Shown here one piece after another: positions 35,264-43,825 of a DNA stretch of 64,000 nt. The translations under genes were made by a program, and so were the position numbers. This DNA comes from Sinomonas sp. ASV486 (GTDB lineage: Bacteria; Actinomycetota; Actinomycetes; Actinomycetales; Micrococcaceae): contig NZ_JAVFJK010000002.1 in the NCBI RefSeq assembly GCF_030908215.1, positions 124,001-188,000 on the forward strand, read 5' to 3'. Numbering within the stretch: the first letter of the stretch is position 1; every line of letters starts with the position of its first letter. The notes beneath the pieces were generated by a model that made no database searches, was not told where the DNA came from, and saw only the letters and a list, made by a program, of their open reading frames with translations.

Positions 35264-35476
35264 ATGGACAACTCGGCGGGGGCGGCGGTGCGGGCCACGG
35301 GTGCGGCCATCCGCACCGCGCGCAAGGAGGCCGGCATCACCCAGACAACCCTTGCGGAGCTCGCTGGCCTCTCGGAGCGCACCGTCCGGGATATCGAGGG
35401 CGGCTCGCCGAGCCCGAGCATCGGGTCCGTCGCCGCGGCCGCCGCGGCCGTCGGACTCACGCTGGGGGCCAGCTGA
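35264..35476 (+). CDS. hipB: HipB-like antitoxin, XRE-family HTH
   Basis: A 70-residue Cro/cI-type protein that is almost only helix-turn-helix: AIRTARKEAGITQTTLAELA, GLSERTVRDIEGG, then SIGSVAAAAAAVGLTLG. This short form, directly before hipA with stop and start overlapping (TGATG), is the usual HipBA order. ATG has AGGGAG upstream. It should repress the operon through the 60-bp-spaced palindromes and neutralise HipA. Confidence 0.87.
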   Translation: MDNSAGAAVRATGAAIRTARKEAGITQTTLAELAGLSERTVRDIEGGSPSPSIGSVAAAAAAVGLTLGAS

Positions 35477-36660
35477 TGTCGCACGACTTCTCGGCCCTGC
35501 GCTTCGTCACCGAGGCCGACGTCTACAAGGGCGGCACCCTCGCCGGTCGACTCTGGCGCGACGAGAGGGCCAGGATCCATTTCGCGTATCGCGAGGAGTA
35601 CATCGGCTCAGGCGGACGGCCCGTGGCGCGCACCCTCCCCGTAGGACCCGAGGCGGTGGGGCCTCTCCACGGGCTGCCGGCGTTCTTCGCGGGCCTCCTC
35701 CCGGAGGGCCACCGGCTGACGGTGCTGCGCTCGGCAGCCAAGACGAGCCTCGACGACGAGCTCACCCTCCTGCTCGCCGTCGGCTCCGAAGTGCCGGGCG
35801 ACGTACAGGTGGTGCCGGCGCGAACCCTCCCCGCCGAGCCGCAGCCGCTCGCCGACCTCGACCACGAGGCGGTCGACTTCTCGACCCTCGCCGACGCGCT
35901 CGACTTGCACGGCCTGCCCGGAGTGCAGGACAAGGTCAGCGCCTCGATGCTCTCCGCGCCCGTCGCCTCGGCCGGGCACCGCTGGATCCTCAAGCTCGAT
36001 CCGCCCGGCACCCCACACCTCGTGCTCAATGAGGCGCTCCATCTGGCCGCAGCACGCGGGCTGAGGGTCCCGGTGGCGTCCGCCCACGTGGTCCGCGACA
36101 CCCACGGAGCGCCAGGGCTTCTCGTCTCCCGCTTCGATCGGGTGAAGGACGACGGCGCGTGGCGTCGTCTCGAGCTCGAAGACGGGGCACAGCTCCTGGG
36201 TGTCCTGCCGGCCGCGAAGTACTCGGTCGCCGCGGAGGAGCTCGTCGCTGGAGTGGCCAGCGTGTGCCGGGCCCCGGCGGTTGCCGTGAGGAACCTCTAT
36301 CTCCAGTTCCTCTTCGCGTGGCTCACGGGCAACGGCGACCTGCACGCGAAGAACGTGGCCGTCCTGACCGACGCGCGCGGGCACGCGGCTGTGGCCCCGA
36401 TGTTCGATCTCCCGAGCACCGTCCTCTACGGCGACATGACGATGGCGCTGCCGATCGCGGGCCGCACGAGAGGGATCCGGGCACGGCACTGGGCCGAGTT
36501 CGCCGACGCGGTCCGCCTGCCCGCCAAGGCCGCCGCATCCGCGCGGGCCCTCGCGCTCGGGGCCGCCGCGCGCGCGGACCTGAGCGAGCTGCCGTTCACG
36601 GGCTCGCCCCTCAACCGGGCGCTCCGGGAGCTCCGGCAGCGGCGGTCCGAGCTCGAGTGA
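35476..36660 (+). CDS. hipA: HipA-family serine/threonine kinase toxin
   Basis: A 394-residue HipA-type kinase. The N-terminal couple domain (AGRLWRDERARIHFAYREEY, LPAFFAGLLPEGHRL) precedes the kinase domain: WILKLDPP (P-loop Lys strand), LLVSRFDRVKD, catalytic loop LTGNGDLHAKNVAV (Asp near 286, Asn near 290) and metal-binding Asp in MFDLPS (near 310). Family members phosphorylate GltX or other tRNA synthetases and cause growth arrest. All key residues are intact, so the toxin should be active. Overlaps hipB by one base. Confidence 0.9.
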   Translation: MSHDFSALRFVTEADVYKGGTLAGRLWRDERARIHFAYREEYIGSGGRPVARTLPVGPEAVGPLHGLPAFFAGLLPEGHRLTVLRSAAKTSLDDELTLLLAVGSEVPGDVQVVPARTLPAEPQPLADLDHEAVDFSTLADALDLHGLPGVQDKVSASMLSAPVASAGHRWILKLDPPGTPHLVLNEALHLAAARGLRVPVASAHVVRDTHGAPGLLVSRFDRVKDDGAWRRLELEDGAQLLGVLPAAKYSVAAEELVAGVASVCRAPAVAVRNLYLQFLFAWLTGNGDLHAKNVAVLTDARGHAAVAPMFDLPSTVLYGDMTMALPIAGRTRGIRARHWAEFADAVRLPAKAAASARALALGAAARADLSELPFTGSPLNRALRELRQRRSELE

Positions 36661-36674
36661 CCGCACCGGGCTCC

Positions 36675-36762
36675 GCCAGAGACCCCCCAACACCCCGCCA
36701 GAGACCCCGCATCGCCCCGCCAGAGACCCCACAACAGCCTGCCAGAGACCCCGCAACGCCGG
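36675..36762. repeat. Four-copy 22-bp tandem repeat after hipA
   Basis: Units GCCAGAGACCCCRCAACRCCCC begin at 36675, 36697, 36719 and 36741, period exactly 22. The second copy contains GACCCCGCATCG, also found in the 21-bp array at 1-84. It fills the gap between hipA and the convergent WYL regulator. A short direct repeat GGGCAGGGATCGC follows at 36779-36805. Confidence 0.8.
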
Positions 36763-36818
36763 GGGGACACCTTGTCGCGGGCAGGGATCGCGGGCAGGGA
36801 TCGCGGGCGGGCGCGCTG

Positions 36819-37763
36819 CTACGCCCCTGCCGCCGTCAGCCTCTCCGCGAGCTCGCGCATGGCCTCGCGCAGCTCGGGCGGCTCGATCACCGTCACAGGC
36901 CAGCCGAGTCGCACCACGTGGTAGGCGACGTAGTCGAGATTGTCGGCACCTGCCGTGAGGATCGAGGCCTCGCCGTCGGGCTCCACGACCGCCATCGTCG
37001 GGGGGACGCGCTCGGCGACCTGGTGGGCCGGGGCATAGATGCGGACCTTTGCAACGAACTGGTAGGGCGCCTGGGTGATGGAGGACTGGACGTATTCGAC
37101 GGCGTCCGGGGCGTCCCGCGGCTTGAACCGCCACCCGGTGCCCCGGGCGGCCACCATCCGGTCGAGTCGGAACGTGCGCCAGTCCTCGCGGTCGAGGTCC
37201 CAGGCCATGAGGTACCAGCGCCGTGCTGCAGCCACCAGCCGGTAGGGCTCCACCCGCCGTTCGGAGCGCTCTCCGCCGGGCTTGGTGTAGTCGAACGTTG
37301 CCCGCTCGGGGGTTCGGACAGCGCGGGCGAGGGCCACGAGGATGTCGGCGTCGACCGGGGTGACCGGGCCGTCGAGGCTCACGGTCGCGTCGATGACGCC
37401 TTTGACCTCGCTGCGCAGGCGCGCGGGCAGCACCTGGTCGAGCTTGGCGAGTGAGCGGACGGCCGCCTCGCCCAGCCCCGTGACCGTGCCGCCGGCGGCG
37501 AGGCGCAGGCTGACGGCGACGGCAACCGCCTCCTCGTCGTCGAGCAGGAGCGGTGGAAGCGCCTTGCCTGCACCCAGCTGGTACCCGCCACCCGTGCCGT
37601 GCTCGGCGCGCACGGGGTAGCCGAGCTCGCGCAGGCGCTCGACGTCGCGGCGGATGCTGCGCGTCGTCACTCCAAGCCGCTCGGCCAGCTCCGCACCCGT
37701 CCACACCGGGCGCGACTGCAGCAGGTTGAGGAGGCTCAGCACGCGCTGGGTTGTGTCGTTCAC
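36819..37763 (-). CDS. WYL-domain transcriptional regulator (YafY/DeoR type)
   Basis: A 314-residue regulator: N-terminal HTH_11 (VLSLLNLLQSRPVWTGAELA, LGVTTRSIRRDVERLRELGY), then the WYL domain with RVEPYRLVAAARRWYLMAWD and a C-terminal WCX extension. WYL domains bind nucleic acids or nucleotides and many regulators of this type sit beside defence genes, here next to hipBA. GTG start; CATGAT 6 bases upstream. Confidence 0.9.
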   Translation of the reverse strand: MNDTTQRVLSLLNLLQSRPVWTGAELAERLGVTTRSIRRDVERLRELGYPVRAEHGTGGGYQLGAGKALPPLLLDDEEAVAVAVSLRLAAGGTVTGLGEAAVRSLAKLDQVLPARLRSEVKGVIDATVSLDGPVTPVDADILVALARAVRTPERATFDYTKPGGERSERRVEPYRLVAAARRWYLMAWDLDREDWRTFRLDRMVAARGTGWRFKPRDAPDAVEYVQSSITQAPYQFVAKVRIYAPAHQVAERVPPTMAVVEPDGEASILTAGADNLDYVAYHVVRLGWPVTVIEPPELREAMRELAERLTAAGA

Positions 37764-38159
37764 CCCTCCATCATGACTCAGGATTGCGGACAGGTGCTGT
37801 CCGCAGGAGCGGATCTTCGGACACTACTCTTGCGCCCACGAAAGTCGCGATATATCTTGATTTTCAAACACGATATATCGCGTCTAGACAGAGGACCGAT
37901 CCTGTCCTAGCGCAAGACGAGACTGGATCTGGGACAGCAGAACGAAAGGTTGAAGGCCATGGCATCACGTGGGGTTGCGCGCCGGGTAGACCGCGAGCGC
38001 ACCACAACTGCACGCACCAGCACAGCACGCTCCAGCACCGTCCTAACCAGCACAGGGGGAATCCACCCAAGACACGCGCCTGCGCTGCTGGCCGGCGCGG
38101 TGCTGCCCGGGGCCGAACACGCGGCGGCGGGAAACCTCGAGCACAAGGGACGGCACACG
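37764..38159 (+). promoter_or_regulatory. Gap with a paired GATATATC palindrome
   Basis: CGCGATATAT (37846-37855) is perfectly inverted at 37873-37882; each arm itself contains the palindrome GATATATC, 23 bp apart centre to centre, with the word GATATATCTTGA at the left. Such AT-rich sites are typical of PadR-type operators in actinobacteria, but no PadR gene is nearby. The frame from 37959 to 38159 is open to the right but its third positions are mixed, unlike coding sequence here; I treat it as leader. Confidence 0.55.
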
Positions 38160-38507
38160 ATGAGCACCGCCGCAACGGCAACAGCAACAGTGCGTGCATC
38201 TGCACGTGGACCCATAAGGGCGGACGTCCCTGTGCCCAGGCTGACGGGGGCCCAGCTCGACGCGTTCGAGGAACGCGTCGAGCGCGAAGTGAGCGCCATC
38301 GAGGCCGCGCGCGCGGATGAGGCCGCGTCTTACGGCGCCGTGCCTCGCGGCGCCGTGCCTCGCGGACCCGAGGCGAGCTGGCTGCGGCGCGCGGCGGGCG
38401 CCGTCGTGCGCGGATGGCGCTCTGCCGCCGAACGGGAAGCTGGCCTCGACGCCGAGCGGGACGAGGTGCGCCGCCGGCTCCTCATGGACCAGTCGCGCCT
38501 CTGGTGA
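38160..38507 (+). CDS. Hypothetical protein, charged helical
   Basis: A 115-residue protein I do not recognise. The first 20 residues are Ala/Thr-rich, then VPRLTGAQLDAFEERVEREV begins a charged helix; a repeat GAVPRGAVPRG interrupts it and a second Arg/Glu-rich helix ends RRRLLMDQSRLW. AAGGGA precedes ATG 38160. A longer form from ATG 37959 (AAAGGTTGAAGG upstream) is possible but its codon use is atypical. Sits downstream of the paired palindrome that may regulate it. Confidence 0.5.
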   Translation: MSTAATATATVRASARGPIRADVPVPRLTGAQLDAFEERVEREVSAIEAARADEAASYGAVPRGAVPRGPEASWLRRAAGAVVRGWRSAAEREAGLDAERDEVRRRLLMDQSRLW

Positions 38508-38525
38508 CCCTGCGGGAAGCCCGCG

Positions 38526-39746
38526 CTACGGACGCGTGAGCAGGAGGCTCACGTTGTGGCCGCCGAATCCGAACGAATTGGAGACTGCGGCTTCGACGCG
38601 GGCCTGACGCGGGGCATCGGTCACGACATCGATGTCGATCGCCGGGTCGAGCTTCTCGAGGTTGCGGGTCGCGGGAATGACGCCCGACTCGAGCGTGAGC
38701 GCGGTCAGGATCGCCTCGACGGCGCCCGCCGCTCCGACGAGGTGGCCGAGGGCGCCCTTGGGCGCCGTCACGGCCACGTGCTCGCCGAGGGCCTCGCGGA
38801 CGGCGAGCGCCTCGCTCACGTCGCCCACCGTGGTCGCCGTGGCATGGGCGTTGACGTGCTGGACGTCCGCGGGCGCCAGTCCGGCCTTCACGAGGGCCTT
38901 GCGGATGGCCTTGATCTGGCCGACCCCCTCCGGGTCCGTTCCGGTGATGTGGAACGCGTCCGCCGTGACGCCGTAGCCGGCGAGGACCGCACGGATCCTC
39001 GCTCCGCGCGCGCGGGCGTGGTCGGCCCGCTCGAGGATGACGATGCCGGCGCCCTCGCCGAGGACAAATCCAGTCCGGTTCACGTCGAACGGGCGGGAGG
39101 CGGCTTCCGGGTTCCCCGGATCCTTCGAGAGGGCACCGATCTGGGCGAACCCGGCGATCGTCAGGGGCGTGATGGCGGCCTCGGCGCCTCCGGCGATCAC
39201 GATATCCGCCTCCCCGCACTCGATGAGCCGTGCAGCCTGGACAAGCGCCTCGGCGCCCGAGGCGCAAGCGGACGTGGGCGCGCACGCCGCCGCCCGGGCC
39301 CCGAACTCGATGCTCACCTGGGCTGCGGCCGCGTTGGCCATGAGCATGGGAACTGTGCGCGGGGAGACGCGGCGCGGGCCGGAGCGCTCGAGGACGTCAT
39401 CCTGGCCGAGGAGTGTCAGGACGCCGCCGATGCCCGTCCCGATCACGACGGCGAGCCGGTCGCCGTCGACATCCGGCAACCCGGCGTCGGCCCACGCCTC
39501 GCGAGCGGCGATCACCGCGGCCTGCTGGCTGCGGTCGAGGCGGCGGGCCTGAACCGGGGGCATGGCGGACTCGGGCTCGACCGCGAGGGTCGCCGCGATG
39601 TGCACGGGCAGAGCGTCGAACCCCTCGCCGCGGAGCGATCGCACGCCGGAGCGCAGCGCAAGCATGCCGTCCCAGAGTTCCGGGACGGTGCCCCCGAGGG
39701 GCGTCGTCGCACCCATTCCCGTGATGACGACCGCTGTCTGGGCCAC
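38526..39746 (-). CDS. Beta-ketoacyl-[acyl-carrier-protein] synthase II-type enzyme
   Basis: A 406-residue KAS of FabF type. Catalytic Cys161 in TSACASGAEALVQ, the two His in VNAHATATTVGD (about 299) and KGALGHLVGAAGAVE (about 335), and SNSFGFGGHN at the C-terminus are all intact. It condenses malonyl-ACP with acyl-ACP. GTG 39746 has GGAGGAACT upstream; the frame is open 47 codons earlier into the operator region. It stands alone, without acpP, and is divergent from a TetR gene with shared operators, which is unusual for housekeeping FabF. Confidence 0.9.
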   Translation of the reverse strand: MAQTAVVITGMGATTPLGGTVPELWDGMLALRSGVRSLRGEGFDALPVHIAATLAVEPESAMPPVQARRLDRSQQAAVIAAREAWADAGLPDVDGDRLAVVIGTGIGGVLTLLGQDDVLERSGPRRVSPRTVPMLMANAAAAQVSIEFGARAAACAPTSACASGAEALVQAARLIECGEADIVIAGGAEAAITPLTIAGFAQIGALSKDPGNPEAASRPFDVNRTGFVLGEGAGIVILERADHARARGARIRAVLAGYGVTADAFHITGTDPEGVGQIKAIRKALVKAGLAPADVQHVNAHATATTVGDVSEALAVREALGEHVAVTAPKGALGHLVGAAGAVEAILTALTLESGVIPATRNLEKLDPAIDIDVVTDAPRQARVEAAVSNSFGFGGHNVSLLLTRP

Positions 39747-39780
39747 AGTTCCTCCGATCAGACCAAGGACCCGACCGCAT

Positions 39781-39822
39781 TTGTATGCGATACAAGAAGA
39801 GCTCAGTTTGTACAGCATACAA
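39781..39822. promoter_or_regulatory. Two TetR operators between KAS and tetR
   Basis: TTGTATGCGATACAA (39781-39795) and TTGTACAGCATACAA (39808-39822) are both 15-bp inverted repeats of TTGTA, 27 bp centre to centre. The second overlaps the -10 box TACAAT (39818-39823) of the tetR gene, so binding would block tetR and, through the first site, the divergent synthase gene. Confidence 0.8.
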
Positions 39823-39829
39823 TTCCTCC

Positions 39830-40474
39830 ATGCGCACCGTCGAGACCGAGCCCCGCACTGAGCAGTCGAGCGACACAAACGGAGCACGGGTGCGCCGCCT
39901 CTTCCCGACGAAGCGCCGCGGCGCCCGTACCCGGAACCGCATCATCGACGCTGCCGCCGCGCTGTTTGCGGCGCGCCCATCGGACAAGGTCACAGTGAGC
40001 GAGATCGCGGCCGCCGCGGGGGTGTTCCCGAACCAGATCACCTACCACTTCGGGTCCAAGGACTCGCTGTTCATCCACTCCGCGTTTGCACTGCTCCTGC
40101 GGGACGCGGGCAGGATCGAGGGCGTGGGGATGCGGCTTTCCACGGCCGAGGCGTTCCGACGGGCCGTCGCCCGGACCGTGCTCGTGACGCCTTCCCTCCC
40201 GGTGGTCATCAGCGCGCTCGCGCTCGCTCGGGCCAAACCGGCGCTCGGGCCCGTGGTCAAAGGCCACCTGAGCCTGCTGTTCCGCATGTCCGAGCGTCAC
40301 CTCGAGAACGTCCTCGGCCTGCGCGGTTGGCTGATCGACCGGAGTTCGCGTCAGGAGGTCAAGACGTTCTGGGCCGCCGCGTTCGGCGCCATCCTCATCG
40401 CCGAGTCCGGGTACCCCGGCACACACGCGGACCTCGACCTCGCGGGAACACTCACCATCCGCGAGCGCGGCTGA
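39830..40474 (+). CDS. TetR/AcrR-family transcriptional regulator
   Basis: A 214-residue TetR protein. The helix-turn-helix runs RNRIIDAAAALFAARPSDKV, VSEIAAAAGVFPNQITYHFG, SKDSLF; the rest is the helical ligand domain. ATG is exactly 6 bases after TACAAT, a clear leaderless start. Divergent from the ketoacyl synthase, sharing the TTGTA-N5-TACAA operators, so it probably represses that gene in response to an acyl-CoA or similar ligand. Confidence 0.92.
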   Translation: MRTVETEPRTEQSSDTNGARVRRLFPTKRRGARTRNRIIDAAAALFAARPSDKVTVSEIAAAAGVFPNQITYHFGSKDSLFIHSAFALLLRDAGRIEGVGMRLSTAEAFRRAVARTVLVTPSLPVVISALALARAKPALGPVVKGHLSLLFRMSERHLENVLGLRGWLIDRSSRQEVKTFWAAAFGAILIAESGYPGTHADLDLAGTLTIRERG

Positions 40475-40499
40475 TCGCGGACAGGGCGACAAGACAGAA

Positions 40500-40526
40500 C
40501 GTGGCCCCCGGAGTCCGGGGGCCACG
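40500..40526. terminator. Bidirectional terminator between tetR and the monooxygenase
   Basis: CGTGGCCCCCGGA (40500-40512) is the exact complement of TCCGGGGGCCACG (40514-40526); the stem closes at GGCCCCC/GGGGGCC with a short loop. It lies between two convergent genes. Confidence 0.85.
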
Positions 40527-40542
40527 CTCTGGATGGCGGGCG

Positions 40543-42138
40543 TCAGCGACGGTTGAGGAAGATGCTCACGTCGTCGTTGTTGATGAGGTCCGGCACGGTC
40601 CAGCCGTCGAGGTCGTACTCGGCAAGGCATGCATCGGCCAGCCCCTTCATGGCGGCAGTGGTGCCGTTGGCCTCGGCGACCATGAGGGTCTCGAGCTTGA
40701 CCCCCTCGTGGTTGCCGGCGTAATTGCGCTCGTAGAGCTCGTGCCGGCCTCCGAACTCGGTGCCGATCGCGTCCCACAGCAGCTTCATGAGCTTGACGCG
40801 GTCTACGGCCTGGACCCCCTCGGAGCCGCGGATGTACTTGTCGAGGTACGGGCGGATCTCCGGGGTCTTGAAATCGAGCGCGCTCGAGTTGAGATAGATG
40901 AGCCCTGAGGCCACGTCCTGCTCGATGATCTCCTTGATCCGCGGGTAGCCGACCGACATGAAGACCCGATAGGCCATCGCGTAGTCGACCTTGGGCAGGA
41001 CTGTCCCGTTGGGGCCCGCATCCGGGTTGAGCGCCATCCCGTCGGCGAGAGCGTAGAACATGTTGCGCCAGGCGATCACCTCGCCGGCGCGCGTCTGCAC
41101 GCCGCGGAAGTCCTTGGTGCCCGTGATCTCGAGAGCCTTGAGCAGGAGTCCCGCGATGAAGTCGAGCTTCACCGCCAGGCGGATCACGCCCTGGAACGAG
41201 AAGCGGTTGAGGAAGCCCGTGGCCGGGGTGAAGTTGTTCATCTTGTCGATGTCGCCGTAGGAGAAGACGTTCTCCCATGGGACGAGCACGTTGTCGAACA
41301 CGAACACGGCGTCGTTCTCGTCCAGCCTCGAGGAGAGCGGGTAGTCGAACGGCGTGCCCATCACTGCGGCCTGGTGGGAGTATGAGGCGCGCGAGATCAG
41401 CTTCACCCCGGGAGAGTCCATGGGGACGGTGCAGATGAGCGCGAACTCCTTGCGCTTGATCGGAAGCCCGTAGTGCGCGATGAAGTTGTACTGCGTGATC
41501 GCGGAGCCGGTCGCCACCACCTTGGCACCGGAGACGATGAGCCCCGCGTCGGTCTCCTTGTGGACCTTCATGAACACGTCCCCGGCTTCCTCCGGGGGAA
41601 GGTGGCGGTCCACCGGAGGGTTGACGATCGCGTGGTTCCAGTACAGGACCTTTTCCTGGGACTCCTTGTACCAGCGGTTGGCATTGTCCTGGTACGGCTC
41701 GTAATACTCGGGCATGCCGCCGAGGGTTCCGAGGAAGGAGCCCTTGTAGTCCGGCGAGCGGCCAAGCCAGCCGTAGGACATCCGCGCCCACGTCTCGATC
41801 GCGGTGCGCGAGGCCTTCAGGTCCTCGACGCTTCGGGCGGCCTTGAAGAAGGGGTGCGTGAGGCCCCCGGAGCCGGTGTCCGTGGGGACGAGCAGCTTGC
41901 CCGCCGTCTCGTCGTGGTGGAACCCGTCGTACAGGCGCGCGACCATGCGCACCGAGTTGCGGAAGGCGGGGTGGGTCGTGACGTCCTTGACGCGCTCGCC
42001 GTAGATCCACACCTCGCGGCCGTCCTGGAGGGAGGCGATGTACTCGTCGCCGGTCTGCGGCTTGAGGGGGTTGGCCGGCGTGGTGCGGGCGCTCATGTCC
42101 GGGATGGTGTTCGTGGGGTTCTCGAGGGTTTCGGTCAT
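40543..42138 (-). CDS. hpaB: Two-component aromatic monooxygenase, oxygenase subunit (phenol/4-hydroxyphenylacetate type)
   Basis: A 531-residue HpaB/PheA1-family FADH2-dependent oxygenase. Family stretches: [85 protein letters not shown] and [18 protein letters not shown]. Uses reduced flavin from the reductase 90 bases upstream. Of the family, the sequence and gene order (AraC regulator, reductase, oxygenase) look most like the Rhodococcus phenol hydroxylase PheA1A2, so phenol to catechol is likely; 4-hydroxyphenylacetate remains possible. GGAAAG precedes ATG. catB and catC, 8 kb away, would take the catechol product onward. Confidence 0.9.
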   Translation of the reverse strand: MTETLENPTNTIPDMSARTTPANPLKPQTGDEYIASLQDGREVWIYGERVKDVTTHPAFRNSVRMVARLYDGFHHDETAGKLLVPTDTGSGGLTHPFFKAARSVEDLKASRTAIETWARMSYGWLGRSPDYKGSFLGTLGGMPEYYEPYQDNANRWYKESQEKVLYWNHAIVNPPVDRHLPPEEAGDVFMKVHKETDAGLIVSGAKVVATGSAITQYNFIAHYGLPIKRKEFALICTVPMDSPGVKLISRASYSHQAAVMGTPFDYPLSSRLDENDAVFVFDNVLVPWENVFSYGDIDKMNNFTPATGFLNRFSFQGVIRLAVKLDFIAGLLLKALEITGTKDFRGVQTRAGEVIAWRNMFYALADGMALNPDAGPNGTVLPKVDYAMAYRVFMSVGYPRIKEIIEQDVASGLIYLNSSALDFKTPEIRPYLDKYIRGSEGVQAVDRVKLMKLLWDAIGTEFGGRHELYERNYAGNHEGVKLETLMVAEANGTTAAMKGLADACLAEYDLDGWTVPDLINNDDVSIFLNRR

Positions 42139-42228
42139 GGTGGAGCTTTCCTTTCGTGAGGTCGACGGCGGCGCTGCCGCGGCCTGGGGTGGGCGGGTGA
42201 GGCCTTGGGCTCGGGTTCTGGTCTGGGG

Positions 42229-42786
42229 TTAGACGGCGGCGAACTGCGGAACGGACGTGAACTGGGTGAGGTGGCCGTCGCCGCAGAAGTCCCACGGAGC
42301 CCCGCCGACGAGGCCGCCGAGGTGGTGGAACTTCCCTCCGAAGAACAACAGGGGGGCACCCGGTGTGATCTCGAGGGCAACGACCTCGCCGACGACGATG
42401 AGGTGATCGCCGCCGTCGTACACGGCCCACGGACGGCACTCGAGGGTCGCCGCGTTGCCCGCGAGGACGGGGACACCCGTGGCGCTCGCACCCCACACCG
42501 GGCCGTCGGTCATCGGCTTGCCCGCGAAATGCAGGCACGTTGCCTGCTGCGCGGCGCTCATGATGTTGATCGCGAACGGCTGCCCAGCCACGTAGGTCGA
42601 CAGCTTGGATTCGCGCATGAGCGTGACCTGCGCGAGCGGCGGGTCGAGGGAAACGGAGGTGAACGCGCTCACGGTGGCGCCATGGGCCTCGCCCTCGTCG
42701 TTGCGGGTCGTGACGACCGTGACGCCGGTGCCGAAGCGCCCGAACGCGTGCCGCAGATCGCGGGGATCAATGGAGGTAGTTGCCAT
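42229..42786 (-). CDS. hpaC: Flavin reductase component of the aromatic monooxygenase
   Basis: A 185-residue flavin:NAD(P)H reductase (HpaC/PheA2 family, split beta-barrel): DLRHAFGRFGTGVTVVTTRN, GATVSAFTSVSLDPPLAQV (flavin-binding), FAINIMSAAQQA and GDHLIVVGEVVALE with the conserved late GGKFHHLG. It supplies FADH2 to the oxygenase subunit downstream in the same operon (90-bp gap with its own GGAAAG site). Confidence 0.9.
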   Translation of the reverse strand: MATTSIDPRDLRHAFGRFGTGVTVVTTRNDEGEAHGATVSAFTSVSLDPPLAQVTLMRESKLSTYVAGQPFAINIMSAAQQATCLHFAGKPMTDGPVWGASATGVPVLAGNAATLECRPWAVYDGGDHLIVVGEVVALEITPGAPLLFFGGKFHHLGGLVGGAPWDFCGDGHLTQFTSVPQFAAV

Positions 42787-42952
42787 GCCGTCGAGTGTTC
42801 AGGATCACAAGTGGTCTTGTGGCCCTATCGCCTGTCTGGTCCCCGAGGGTCAAAAACGCGTCCGACAAGTGCAAAAACGAGGGGCCTTTGACCCGATACA
42901 GGATGTCCGAGGCACCCCATACTCGCTGCTAACGGCACGGGCAGGAGTGGAG

Positions 42953-43825
42953 ATGTTGGGCACCCGACGGCAGGCTCTGACGGACGAGACACGAGGCAGC
43001 CTGCCCGGCAGTTTCGTAAAGCTTTCGGCAGGCGTTACACACTACGAACTCCGCGGCGACTCGGGTGCCAAGACCGTCGTCCTGATCCATGGCAACGCGG
43101 CACCCTACATTACCTGGAATCAGACGGTCGGGCCTCTGTGCGAGGTGGGTTTCCGGGTGCTCCGATACGACCTTTTCGGTCACGGCTTCTCGGACAGGCC
43201 GGAACTGAAGAGATACGACCGCCATTTCTACAACGTGCAGCTGACGGAGTTGTTGAACCGTCTTGGTATCGCGGAGCCGGTCCGCGTGGTGGGTACGTCT
43301 CAGGGGGGAAGCATCGCCGCCTGCTTCACGGCAGAGCGTCCAGGCGCCGTCAGCAGGCTCGCCCTCCTGGCACCGTTCTTCGATCAGCTCCCGGGGCAAG
43401 ACGGCGCGGCATACAGGCTCCTCGTCCGGCCCATTGTCGGGGAACTCGTCCTGCAGATGATGAGCGACCGCAAGCTCGCAGACCTCTCGGACGCCCTCGT
43501 CTCACCTGAGACGAGGGCCTCACTCGAACGCGAGGTCATCGAGCAGTTCCGCTATCGCGGAAAGCGCAGGGCGATCCTGGCCAACCTGAGAGGCGACGCC
43601 TTGCATGACGCTACCTCCTGCTACCGAAGCATCGGGGCCCAGGGCATCCCCGTGCTGCTCACCTACGGGGCGCAGGATCAGAAGATTCCGAGGGCATCTA
43701 TGAGCAGGCTGCGTGAGCTGGTGCCCGGTATCGAATATCACGAGATCGAGGGCGCGGGGCACCTCGCTCATTACGAGTTACCCGACCGCGTCAGCCCCCT
43801 TCCGATCCGATTCCTTGAGGGTTGA
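42953..43825 (+). CDS. Alpha/beta hydrolase with atypical codon use
   Basis: A 290-residue alpha/beta hydrolase: VLIHGNAAPYITWNQT (oxyanion), RYDLFGHGFSDRP, nucleophile VVGTSQGGSIAA (Ser near 117), acid in LTYGAQDQKIP and His in IEGAGHLAHYE. Similar to meta-cleavage product hydrolases, so a role in aromatic breakdown is possible. Third codon positions carry clearly more A and T than neighbours (aca, gta, ctt, cga), suggesting acquisition. It lies between the flavin reductase (divergent) and the AraC regulator, whose end it overlaps by 35 bases. AGGAG precedes ATG. Confidence 0.85.
   Translation: MLGTRRQALTDETRGSLPGSFVKLSAGVTHYELRGDSGAKTVVLIHGNAAPYITWNQTVGPLCEVGFRVLRYDLFGHGFSDRPELKRYDRHFYNVQLTELLNRLGIAEPVRVVGTSQGGSIAACFTAERPGAVSRLALLAPFFDQLPGQDGAAYRLLVRPIVGELVLQMMSDRKLADLSDALVSPETRASLEREVIEQFRYRGKRRAILANLRGDALHDATSCYRSIGAQGIPVLLTYGAQDQKIPRASMSRLRELVPGIEYHEIEGAGHLAHYELPDRVSPLPIRFLEG

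Noticed and set aside
37959-38159. Upstream extension of the unknown protein at 38160
   Set aside because: Third codon positions are not GC-biased as in real genes here, though a ribosome-binding site exists.
39803-42538. 911-codon minus-strand frame
   Set aside because: Shadow of the HpaB and TetR genes in high-GC DNA.
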